From positions 82,211,001-82,275,000 of the forward strand of contig NC_088913.1 of NCBI RefSeq assembly GCF_963576675.1: a stretch of 64,000 nt of DNA, written 5' to 3'. Made by a program: the position numbers and the translations under genes. Shown piece by piece: positions 55,201 to 64,000 of the stretch. The notes below the pieces were generated by a model that saw only the letters and a program-made list of their open reading frames with translations, was not told where the DNA came from and searched no databases. Each line of letters begins with the position of its first letter. Positions within the stretch are counted from its first letter, which is position 1. The DNA is from Euphorbia lathyris. Taxonomy: Eukaryota > Streptophyta > Magnoliopsida > Malpighiales > Euphorbiaceae.

Positions 55201-58200
55201 CTAAGAACTTTCTGATGGAGGCCAAACTTCCAGATGCAAGGCCTTTGATTAATGTTTGTGATCGTTTTGGTTTTGTGGGTGATCTAACACACTATCTCTA
55301 TTCAAACAACATGCTTCGTTATATTGAAGGTTATGTGCAGAAGGTATGAGATTATATATATATCTAATATGTATGTGTATGTATATATATAATTGAGGCT
55401 TGTTATCTTATACACATTCCCAATTTCGGGTGCTTGAATACTTTTCTGTTGGTAGGTGAACCCAGGTAATGCACCTTTAGTTGTGGGGCAGCTGCTGGAT
55501 GACGAGTGCCCTGAAGACTTTATCAAGGGCCTCATTCTTTCTGTGCGTTCTTTGCTCCCTGTTGAGCCCCTTGTGGAGGAATGTGAGAAGAGGTGACTTC
55601 CATTCTGCTCGACTTATTCTTGTTGCTCTCTAATTCATCTTTCTCATAATTTGTTTTTTTTTTTTTTTGTGGTGAGCAGAAATCGACTTCGATTGCTCAC
55701 TCAGTTCTTGGAGCATCTTGTTAGTGAGGGAAGCCAAGATGTACATGTTCACAATGCTCTTGGTAAAATCATTATTGATAGCAATAATAATCCAGAGCAC
55801 TTCCTCACAACCAACCCTTATTATGATTCTCGAGTTGTTGGCAAGTACTGTGAGAAACGTGATCCTACCCTTGCTGTTGTGGCTTATCGAAGAGGACAAT
55901 GTGATGATGAACTTATCAATGTAACAAATAAGAATTCGTTGTTCAAATTGCAAGCAAGGTTGGTGGTTCGTTATCCAAGAATTTGTTGGTTCTGGATAGA
56001 AGCATTTCAAACTTGTACACTTATTTAGAGTTAATTCTGTTGCAGATATGTGGTTGAAAGGATGGATGGTGATTTGTGGGAGATGGTACTTAATCCTGAG
56101 AATGAATATAGAAGACAGCTTATTGATCAGGTTGTATCTACTGCTTTACCTGAAAGCAAGAGCCCAGAACAAGTTTCTGCAGCAGTTAAGGCTTTTATGA
56201 CTGCTGATCTTCCCCATGAATTAATTGAACTACTTGAAAAGATTGTGCTCCAAAACTCAGCATTCAGTGGAAACTTCAATCTGCAGAATCTTCTTATCTT
56301 GACTGCCATTAAGGCAGATCCAACTAGAGTTATGGATTACATCAACAGATTAGATAATTTTGATGGACCTGCTGTTGGAGAAGTGGCAGTAGAAGCTCAG
56401 CTATATGAGGAAGCATTTGCAATTTTTAAGAAGTTCAACTTAAATGTTCAGGCTGTTAATGTTTTGTTAGATAATATTCGAAGCATTGACCGTGCGGTGG
56501 AGTTTGCATTCCGAGTTGAAGAGGATGCTGTATGGAGCCAGGTAGCGAAGGCTCAACTCAGGGAGGGGCTTGTTAGTGATGCAATCGAGTCATTTATTCG
56601 TGCAGATGATGCTACTCAATTTTTGGAGGTCATTCGTGCTGCTGAGGATGCAAATGTTTACCATGACTTGGTGAGGTACCTCCTGATGGTTAGGCAGAAG
56701 GCAAAAGAGCCCAAGGTGGACAGTGAGCTTATTTTTGCATATGCAAAGATTGATAGGCTGGGTGAAATTGAGGAGTTTATACTCATGCCAAATGTGGCAA
56801 ATCTGCAAAATGTTGGTGATCGCTTGTTTGACGAAGCTTTGTATGAGGCAGCAAAAATAATCTTTGCATTTATATCGAATTGGGCCAAGTTGGCTGTCAC
56901 ACTTGTGAGGTTAGGACAGTTTCAAGGCGCCGTTGATGCGGCAAGAAAAGCCAACAGTGCCAAGACATGGAAAGAAGTTTGCTTTGCTTGTGTTGATGCT
57001 GAGGAGTTCCGTTTGGCTCAAATATGTGGTCTTAATATTATTATTCAGGTGATTTTTTTTTTTGTCATGTCGCTCTTTCCATGGTTTACATTTGAAGATG
57101 GCATTAGGTCTTGAGGCTTTGATATGCTTCAGGGTCTACAAGTTCTTCCTGAAGTTGGGTGGTCATTTCATCCAAATCATGTTGCATCCCGTGGTATTTG
57201 TGGATATTTTATTATGAAAACAATGACGGCTCCTGTGTTTTCTGTGGTATCTTTATTCCATTTGATCATTTTTATTTTGCATTATGAATGTTGTAGGTGG
57301 ATGATTTAGAAGAAGTCAGCGAATTTTACCAGAACAGAGGATATTTCAGTGAACTTATCTCTCTTATGGAGAGTGGTTTAGGGTTAGAACGTGCACATAT
57401 GGGTATTTTTACAGAGTTGGGAGTTCTGTATGCTAGATATCGTCCTGAGAAGCTCATGGAGCACATCAAATTGTTCTCAACCCGTCTTAATATTCCAAAG
57501 CTTATACGAGCTTGTGATGAACAGCAACATTGGAAGGAACTTGTCTATCTGTATATTCAATATGATGAATTTGACAATGCTGCAACTACCATAATGAACC
57601 ACTCTCCTGAGGCATGGGATCACATGCAATTTAAAGATGTAGTTGTCAAGGTTGCTAATGTCGAGCTATATTATAAGGCTGTGCATTTTTACTTGCAAGA
57701 GCATCCAGATCTTATCAATGATGTTCTCAATGTACTGGCGCTCCGAGTGGACCATACTCGTGTTGTTGACATTATGCGGAAGGTCTTTACTCTTCTTGTC
57801 ACATGATGTTTTGAAGTTTAGTCGAATTTGATATTCTGATCAGTTCTGACCCTTTTGGCATCATGCAATATTTCTTTTGTCCTGTTCAGGCTGGTCACCT
57901 TCTTCTGGTCAAGCCATATATGATTGCTGTCCAGAGCAATAATGTATCTGCTGTGAATGAGGCTTTGAATCAGATTTATGTGGAGGAAGAAGATTATGAG
58001 AGATTGCGTGAATCAACTGATTTGTATGATAACTTTGATCAAATTGGACTTGCAATGAAGGTATTGTTTCATATGTTTTTCCCCAATCCTGCTGATGAAA
58101 GTCTGAACTTGTAACGGTCTCTATTCATTTGAGCAGATTGAAAAACATGAGCTTCTTGAAATGAGGCGTGTTGCTGCATACATTTACAAGAAGGCAGGTA

Positions 58201-60712
58201 GATGGAAGCAATCTATTGCATTGTCAAAGAAAGACAGCCATTACAAGGATGCCATGGAGACAGCCTCACAATCTGGTGATCGTGAACTTGCAGAGGAGTT
58301 GCTTGTCTATTTCATTGAACAGGTACTTAGGGCATCCTAAATTTGTTTTTCATGTTTGTTTTATTATAAAACAGTCCATTTCTGCTGTTTGACTGTAGCT
58401 TTAATTTTCTTTTTCACAATCAGAATTTTAAATATCAGCTGATGCACAATGTATCAGTTATTATATACGGGTTTCAAAGATTACCAATTTGATATTTACT
58501 GGTTAGCTTTTTTTATTTTTACTTGTTATAAGCTGTGGTCTAATTACAATTAGCTACTATGCAATGTCTATTTTAAAACAAAATAGCCTGTTTCTTGTAT
58601 ATGATGAAGTTTCCCCATCTTTGGTGGTTCCTTATTTTGAGCCTTTTCGTTTGTTTCCTTGCCTACAACATCTGTTTCTAGTTTTACCAATTTCTCTAAC
58701 TTGGTTCACACCTAAGTTTTAGTTTATTTTGACGGTAGTTTATCTAGTATTTTACTTTTTCAGATGTTTGTATAAAAAATTTAAATTGAATGAGAAATAT
58801 TTCAGGCAAGAAGAATTAGTCTTGATATATTTACTTTTATGCTAAAGGTTGTGACTAAATGTTTAGATCCACAAGACCTAAGCCTTGGCCTATAATATCA
58901 ATATTTAAAGTAGTTGATTTATCATTGTAAATGATCTTCTTTTTTCATTTAAATTTTTTGAATTTCCATTGCAAGTGTTGTTATGTTGAACCATTGAATG
59001 ACTTGTGTCTTAGTTTTAAGACTATCAATAATATGTTGCAGCATATGTATTCTTTGAGGTTTAGTACTGCGGTGTGGAAAATGACCAATGAGGTGCTGTT
59101 GTCTTCGGGATACTTTAAGCTTTGTGCTCTTGGGTGCTTGTTTCATTTCTTATCATTTCTAACGGGTGGGATTTATACTTTTGTTAATTTATCAACCATA
59201 TTTTAATTTATGCTTTATTGTTCTTGTGCAGGGAAAGAAAGAATGCTTTGCTTCATGCCTCTTTGTTTGTTACGATCTGATTAGGCCAGATGTTGCTCTT
59301 GAACTTGCCTGGATCAATAAGATGATCGACTTTGCCTTCCCTTATCTATTGCAGGTGACAGATTCATCTTTCATATATCTGTTTTGTATGCATAATGTTC
59401 CAAGGGCCAATTTACTCAGCTGTCATACCCTGTGGAACGTTGAGATTTTTGCATGATGATTCATTAACCATTATTTCTGTCCTTGTAGTTTATCCGTGAA
59501 TACACCGGCAGAGTTGATGAACTTGTGAAGGACAAACTTGAGGCTCAGAAAGAGGTCAAGGCCAAAGAACAGGAAGAGAAGGATGGGATTGCTCAGCAGG
59601 TAATCTTTTTGCGAATATCATTCAATTCCGTTACGAAGAAGAAGCACACAGTTTCGTTTTGGAATTTCTCGGGTATGGTAGTAAACGAAATGAAGAATCT
59701 TTTCAAAAGTTGAACCCCCTAATGAACCCTCGGGGTCAAATCTATTGGAGAATAAGAATCTTCCGTGTGAAATTGTTTCAAAAGTCGAACCCTTCGAGAA
59801 TAGGAATTCTTTTCTAAAGTCAAATGCCCTACATAGAACCTCTAGGCTGAGCTTGTTGGATGATAGGAATTTCTTCAAAAGCCAAAACCCATATAGCTAA
59901 CTCGAGTTAGTTTTGGAACCTATGTTGCATGGAAACTTTCATTTTAAAGCTATTCACGTTTCGAGAAACTTTTCGGAAACTGAAACTCTCATAAACCTGT
60001 ATGAAACGATTGGGGGTCACATTTACGTAATTTAAAAAATTGAGAACTCAGTTTCTTAAAATTTAGAAACTAATTTTCTGGATGAAATTTGTTTTTAGAA
60101 GTGGATCAATTTTAATCACATGTTAAGTAAATCCGTAATATTTTCTAGATCAATTATATGACCTGTATATAGTTTTTGTTTAATGTATATATAAAAACAA
60201 AAAATAAAACATACATTCTTATAATTTATTTATTTTTATAGAAATATCCATATGTTTTTATTATTTACATGTTTCCCCACGGTTCCCTATCCTATCTTTT
60301 TTACAAATATCGTTCCCCAGTTTTTGTTTCAGTTTCCATATCCACTTTCGTTTCCATGTAACATAGGCTGGATCTTACGTATTGGATTTGGCAGTGATAT
60401 TCTATTGGCTATTGATAAAACTAACCGTTTTACTAAGTCTTGCTAGCAGTAATCAGAATCCACCATTTTACTTTCCTTAATCACTGCTGTATTTTATTGC
60501 CAAGCAGTATGTTAACTCATATTTTCTGTGTTGTGCAGAATATGTACGCTCAGTTACTTCCTCTTGCTTTACCTGCACCGCCAATGCCAGGTGGAGGCGG
60601 ACCAACAATGGGCGGAGGTTATGGCCCACCGCCACCTATGGGCGGAATGGGAATGCCTCCAATGCCACCTTACGGTATGCCACCGATGGGCATGCCACCT
60701 ATGGGCTATTGA
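49266..60712 (+). CDS. CHC: Clathrin heavy chain, complete gene (30 coding exons, 1709 aa)
   Basis: Clathrin heavy chain forms the three-legged coat of endocytic and trans-Golgi vesicles. ATG 49266 gives [14 protein letters not shown]. My exons (all GT-AG): 49266-49310, 49474-49678, 50778-50866, 50967-51045, 51185-51312, 51793-51891, 51995-52103, 52242-52321, 52404-52631, 52718-52783, 52881-52997, 53105-53302, 53436-53552, 53694-53753, 53911-53997, 54165-54248, 54339-54473, 54552-54614, 54692-54796, 54871-54983, 55091-55343, 55456-55592, 55680-55958, 56046-57048, 57297-57782, 57890-58060, 58137-58322, 59232-59354, 59489-59599, 60539-60712. The sum is 5130 nt, one open frame; plant homologues are about 1700 aa. 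An N-terminal beta-propeller (about 1-330) is followed by helical CHCR repeats forming the leg, an [26 protein letters not shown] light-chain-binding region, and a Gly/Met/Pro-rich tail. No lesion was seen. Confidence 0.97.
50224..50487. repeat. Tandem duplication (134-bp period) in CHC intron 2
   Basis: AGTGATATGAAAACACATTT at 50224 recurs as AGTGATAGGAAAACACATTT at 50358, and similarity continues through TCAGTTGCCAATAAAATTGG. Two copies, wholly inside the intron 49679-50777; the rest of this 1.1-kb intron shows nothing special. Confidence 0.85.
58323..59231. other. Long intron 27 of CHC, nothing recognised
   Basis: A 909-bp intron with canonical ends. T-rich; no transposon ends, repeats or nested gene were recognised. 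Confidence 0.6.
59690..59895. repeat. Diverged about 60-bp repeats in CHC intron 29
   Basis: A pattern of AAGAATC or GGAATTT, TTTTCAAAAGT(C/T)GAACCC, then GAGAATA or GATGATAGG recurs about four times between 59690 and 59895. Confidence 0.5.
59919..60367. mobile_element. Inverted-repeat MITE in CHC intron 29 (449 bp)
   Basis: Left end CCTATGTTGCATGGAAAC and right end GTTTCCATGTAACATAGG are inverted copies with one mismatch; GTTTC-rich motifs near both ends also pair. No clear target duplication was found. The ends look like hAT-type MITEs, but this is a guess. It does not touch the splice sites. Confidence 0.65.
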
Positions 60713-61215
60713 TGTGGTACAGGTCAGACCTCTTTCTATTTTTGTAGAAATTAGCTGCAAATACAATTTGCTCTATAGAGGAAGTGCAACAAGCTATATC
60801 AGTACAGGCTTCAAATTCGGTGCCGTATCATTCCTTTTTTACGTTATTTTTGGTGGTATGAATGTGCAGTTGAAAATAATGCCCAGTTCTTTTTTCTTTT
60901 TCTATTATTCTTTAGTTTTTTGGGATAAGTTTGTTGTAATATTCTTTTGGTAGGAGGCAAATTATTTTAGTTTGCTGTTAGAGGGCAAAGCTGAGAATTC
61001 CTTGTATTCGTTTTTCTTTTTCCACCTCCAGTTTAGGAACTACTGGCCTAGTATAGGATGAATTTTTTTATTTTTTTTTTCCTTTCACATTTTTTATGAT
61101 CCAAGTAGGGCACTTTTTTTTTACATTAATATTTGGAATGGAGAAGGCATTATTATGAGTTAATTTGTTTTATGATTATATTTTCATTGTTGTATGTTTA
61201 TTCCTAAATAAATGA
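60713..61215 (+). other. 3' untranslated region and immediate 3' flank of CHC
   Basis: T-rich sequence follows the TGA at 60710. TACAGGTCAG near 60719 could be a splice site in the 3' UTR, but this is uncertain. AATAAA at about 61208 is a possible poly(A) signal, although plant signals are loose and the true end may be near 60950-61030. Confidence 0.45.
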
Positions 61216-62218
61216 TTGCGTGTGAATGTCTAATCATCAGCTCAGGGTAAATTACATTGTCTTCAATACAGAAAATTTGAATGGTAAAAAATATCCTTTC
61301 CATTTTATGAAATAATTTGGCCTTATCTTTTCAATTTATGGGCTAACTAGGTCAATATTATAGGCGGAAATGAACGTTACAGATCCTGGATTTATTATTT
61401 TTCCTTAAAATGGATCACTCTAGTGGGTGCTGCAAGAGGCACGTCATGTTTGTGGATAATCTAAGGAAATAGTTTTTACAAAATTAACCATCCAATCAGC
61501 TGTATGGGTTTCACTATAAGAATGAGCAAAATGAATTTTCCAACTTTAATCTCTCAAGACGAGAATTATGCTCCATTATATGCATACATGCCCCCCTAAT
61601 TCCAAGTTAGAAGTAACTCAAAATAAAGACCCCAAAGCTCCGTTGAAAAACAAAATACAATAGTATTAAACAATAAATCCGCTAGGTAAATTACCATTAT
61701 AATCTTGTAGAAGACCATCAACTGAAGGTTACTTTTACACACCCCATCAGAATTTAATTTAAGGGGTATTTATTTTCCGATTTCAAAGCTACTTTTAGTT
61801 TTTTTTTTTAAACAACAGAAAATATAACAAACAATAGTTTTTCATCCTTTTTATGAAAACCGTAGTTGTTTGAAAAGCTTTTTACATTTATTTGATTTTG
61901 ACAATATTGTTCTCCTTTTCTCAAAATACGTTTTTTTAATGTTATTCCAGTCTTTATAATACCATTGTTGAAAGTTTAAGGTTTCATTCCGTTGAATAAG
62001 TTATTAACTTTAATTTATTAGTTATCTAAATTATTTTATTAACTTTTGTATTATATTTCATACTCTTACAATTTATTTATTGACTATTTACACACTAACA
62101 CCAATATTTCATCATAATTTTACTAACACTAGTTATTAATTAGCTAATAACAAATAATTAACTGTAGTATTACACAACTAAACTAACTATCAGCTAAAGG
62201 TTGATCTATAGACTCTTA
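61216..62218. other. Intergenic stretch, nothing recognised
   Basis: AT-rich sequence with no open frame of interest. Short T and A runs only. Confidence 0.5.
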
Positions 62219-62518
62219 GAACATCTTGACGAATACACATCTCTCCAACAATACCCATCATATTCGCTCATTATTTATTATTTTATCATTAAAATTATTA
62301 AGTATTGTTATATTTACTAATTGTGAGAGTAGAGAGTACTCAATAATAAATTATTAATAAAAAATGAAACAGTGAGAAAATAGGAACTTCTCAATAATAG
62401 AGAGGATAAAGAGACTCTTAGTGATTTGAGAAATCACTAAAAGACTGTTAGAGTTGCTTTTTAACTCCCCCTCAAATTTTAATTCAAGAACTCAATTAAG
62501 AAGTTGTTAGAGATGCTC
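62219..62518. mobile_element. Tourist-like MITE (300 bp, PIF/Harbinger type)
   Basis: Left end GAACATCTTGACG and right end GTTAGAGATGCTC (reverse complement GAGCATCTCTAAC) are diverged inverted copies. TTA flanks both sides (62216-62218 and 62519-62521), the 3-bp duplication of PIF/Harbinger elements. An additional inner pair, GACTCTTAGTG and CACTAAAAGACTG, is present. No coding capacity. Confidence 0.65.
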
Positions 62519-62984
62519 TTAACATAATTTATGTCTGGGGTTGCGTTGCAATTTAATCTACAGGGTGTGGCTCCTCCGTTTTAAATTAGATCCATTGAAG
62601 TTATACAAATTCACAAATTTTGTTTTGGCTTCACATTGCAACCAAGTGTAGTTTTATTCTATTAGGGTTGCACACTAACCAACCAAACCATGACGACAAT
62701 ATAAAAAAGAAAACAAAAAATACCATATCCTTTCAGGAACATTTAAACACAAAATAATAGTCTACAAAGGCAAGATGTTACTATGAAAAGAACGAAAAGA
62801 ACGGTATAAGGGTATCAAAACGGTTTGTTGTGTCATGATTGTATTATGTAATTTATATATTCCATAGGATTTTATAAATCATATCATTGTGTTAGAAATT
62901 GACCATCTTAAAATAGCACAAAATTAGTTAGATGCATTTTCCTATAACATTGATAAAGGTGATGTTTGTCAAATAGTTGTTAGT
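62519..62984. other. Intergenic stretch, nothing recognised
   Basis: No gene or transposon end was identified here. Confidence 0.5.
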
Positions 62985-63548
62985 TGGACTATAAATGACT
63001 CGAGTCGCTCATGAGTAGCTCGATAAAAACTCGGTTCGACTCGGCTCGATTTGTAAACAAGTCACTCTTGTACATGATTTACTGGCTTGGTTCGTAAATG
63101 ACCCGAGTTTGAGCAGGCCAAAGCTCGGCTCGAAAGCTCGCGAGCAGCTCGATTAGAACATTTATGAATAAATTTTAGGTTTGTAGAAAACTATATATAT
63201 AGTTTTGTGGTAGTTCACAAATATCTAAACTTAATATTATTTCATTTTCTATTAGACGAGTTCGTTTACAAACATAATAAATGAGTAATAGACGAACTAT
63301 TTGTAAGCATCTTGTTTATTTATTCACGAACTTTGTTTGTGAACTTGTTTATGAACACAATTAAAGAGCTATTTGCGAACAATATTTAATCACAAACAAT
63401 TCATGGTTAGATAATTTTCTTAATAAACCAAGTTCAAATAGGATTTTAGGCTCGAAACAAGCTCGAAGCTCGGCTCGAGCTCGTTTATTTTCTAATGAGC
63501 TGAGCCGAGCTTGAGCAAGCCAAAGCTCGGCTCGACTCAATTACAGTG
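62985..63548. repeat. Repeat region with AGCTCGGCTCGA motifs
   Basis: CTCGGCTCGA-type motifs and their complements cluster at 63025-63160 and again at 63450-63540, with AGCAGGCCAAAGCTCGGCTC at left and AGCAAGCCAAAGCTCGGCTC at right as direct copies. The AT-rich middle contains repeated GAACTTGTTT and GAACTA motifs. It resembles a dispersed plant repeat whose ends I could not define. Confidence 0.5.
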
Positions 63549-63640
63549 CTAGCTATTAGCTGATTACTTTTTGGTTAGTTGATTTGACTAGCTGTTTTGT
63601 AAATTTGTTTGGTAAAATTTAACTGATTGCTAATAGCTGT
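63549..63640. repeat. Small inverted repeat (AGCTATTAGCTGATT ... GATTGCTAATAGCT)
   Basis: About 90 bp with inverted ends and internal GTTTGGTAAA, a motif common at ends of hAT-like MITEs. No duplication could be confirmed. Confidence 0.4.
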
Positions 63641-63744
63641 TTGTGTAAAATGGCAAATAATGATATTGAAATTTTATGGGTATTATTTTCTTTTTTAATA
63701 ATTTATATTCTTAATTACATTCTAAAAAATGGCATATACACATA

Positions 63745-64000
63745 CTATAACTTAGGTATTTATGGATTAAATGCATCATTGGTCACTGAATTTATATGGT
63801 TGTCTCAAAATGATCACTCAACTTCAATTTGTCTCAATAAAATCACTAAACTTTGAGTTTTGTCTCAATTAGGTCACTATGCCGATTTCAATGGTTAAAA
63901 GGCATCGAAATAATGACACGAGTGATATATCAACACGAGTCAATTCAAATCTCTAACCAAAATGAAATGTGACATCCACGCATGTGTCACCTGGCTATCA
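63745..64000. mobile_element. Partial MITE at window end
   Basis: Starts near TAAATGCATCATTGGTCACTGAA and continues CACTAAACTTTGAG, wording similar to the fold-back MITEs at 11145 and 11831 (CTTAATACATCATTT...CTGAACTT). The right end would lie outside the window. Confidence 0.35.

Noticed and set aside
57124..57309. 61-codon ORF in clathrin intron 24, considered as an alternative exon
   Set aside because: The flanking exons join exactly (LNIIIQ to VDDLEE) as in clathrin homologues, and the ORF has no counterpart in the family that I know of.
1..64000. tRNA or rRNA genes
   Set aside because: Primer binding sites resemble the 3' end of tRNA-Met, but no cloverleaf-forming gene or rRNA segment was seen.

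Overview
This is nuclear DNA of a flowering plant, most likely a eudicot. The evidence is a complete, intron-rich clathrin heavy chain gene with a plant-type C-terminal tail, surrounded by plant transposable-element families: Ty3/gypsy chromovirus, Ty1/copia including a Sirevirus, PIF/Harbinger, MULE, CACTA and several MITEs. Apart from that gene, almost everything from 1 to about 48 kb is mobile DNA in various stages of decay. No tRNA, rRNA, CRISPR or prokaryotic operon structure was seen.

Layout. 1-9081: a chromodomain-type gypsy element (84-9076, target duplication AAGCA) splits a MULE transposase fragment (1-83 and 9082-about 9165). Its 3' LTR contains a 1.6-kb solo LTR of another family. 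9170-10737: a degenerate plant mobile domain (PMD) gene on the minus strand, with nested palindromes in its first intron. 10884-12322: fold-back MITEs. 12335-17150: a decayed copia element on the minus strand. 17151-17913: a large fold-back with TTC/GAA arms. 17914-22595: a left-truncated PIF/Harbinger element with ORF1, a transposase and an unexplained third, oppositely oriented coding region. 22960-25240: a copia fragment split by an 872-bp solo LTR. 25447-26273: a probable further LTR. 27356-38915: an 11.6-kb Sirevirus with perfect target duplications, gag, an open integrase-RT-RNase H frame, and a long third ORF after pol. 39692-44485: a CACTA-type element carrying a four-exon E2 ubiquitin-conjugating-like gene whose active-site Cys position is His, plus about four copies of a 247-bp tandem repeat. 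45064-47575: a MuDR-type MULE transposase pseudogene. 49266-60712: clathrin heavy chain, 30 coding exons, 1709 codons plus stop by my splicing. 60713-64000: 3' flank with a Tourist-like MITE and low-copy-looking repeats.

How it fits together: the clathrin gene is the only feature that looks like a functional cellular gene, and the nearest transposon coding sequence ends about 1.7 kb upstream of its ATG. The transposons show nested insertion: gypsy into MULE, solo LTR into gypsy LTR, solo LTR into copia. Their premature stops are often TAG or TAA where Gln is expected, as C-to-T decay would give. The most unusual items are the CACTA-borne E2-like gene lacking its catalytic cysteine, the third convergent ORF in the Harbinger element, the nuclear-looking third ORF of the Sirevirus, and several large palindromic structures. 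All calls come from reading the sequence and my own translation and splicing; no database search was run.
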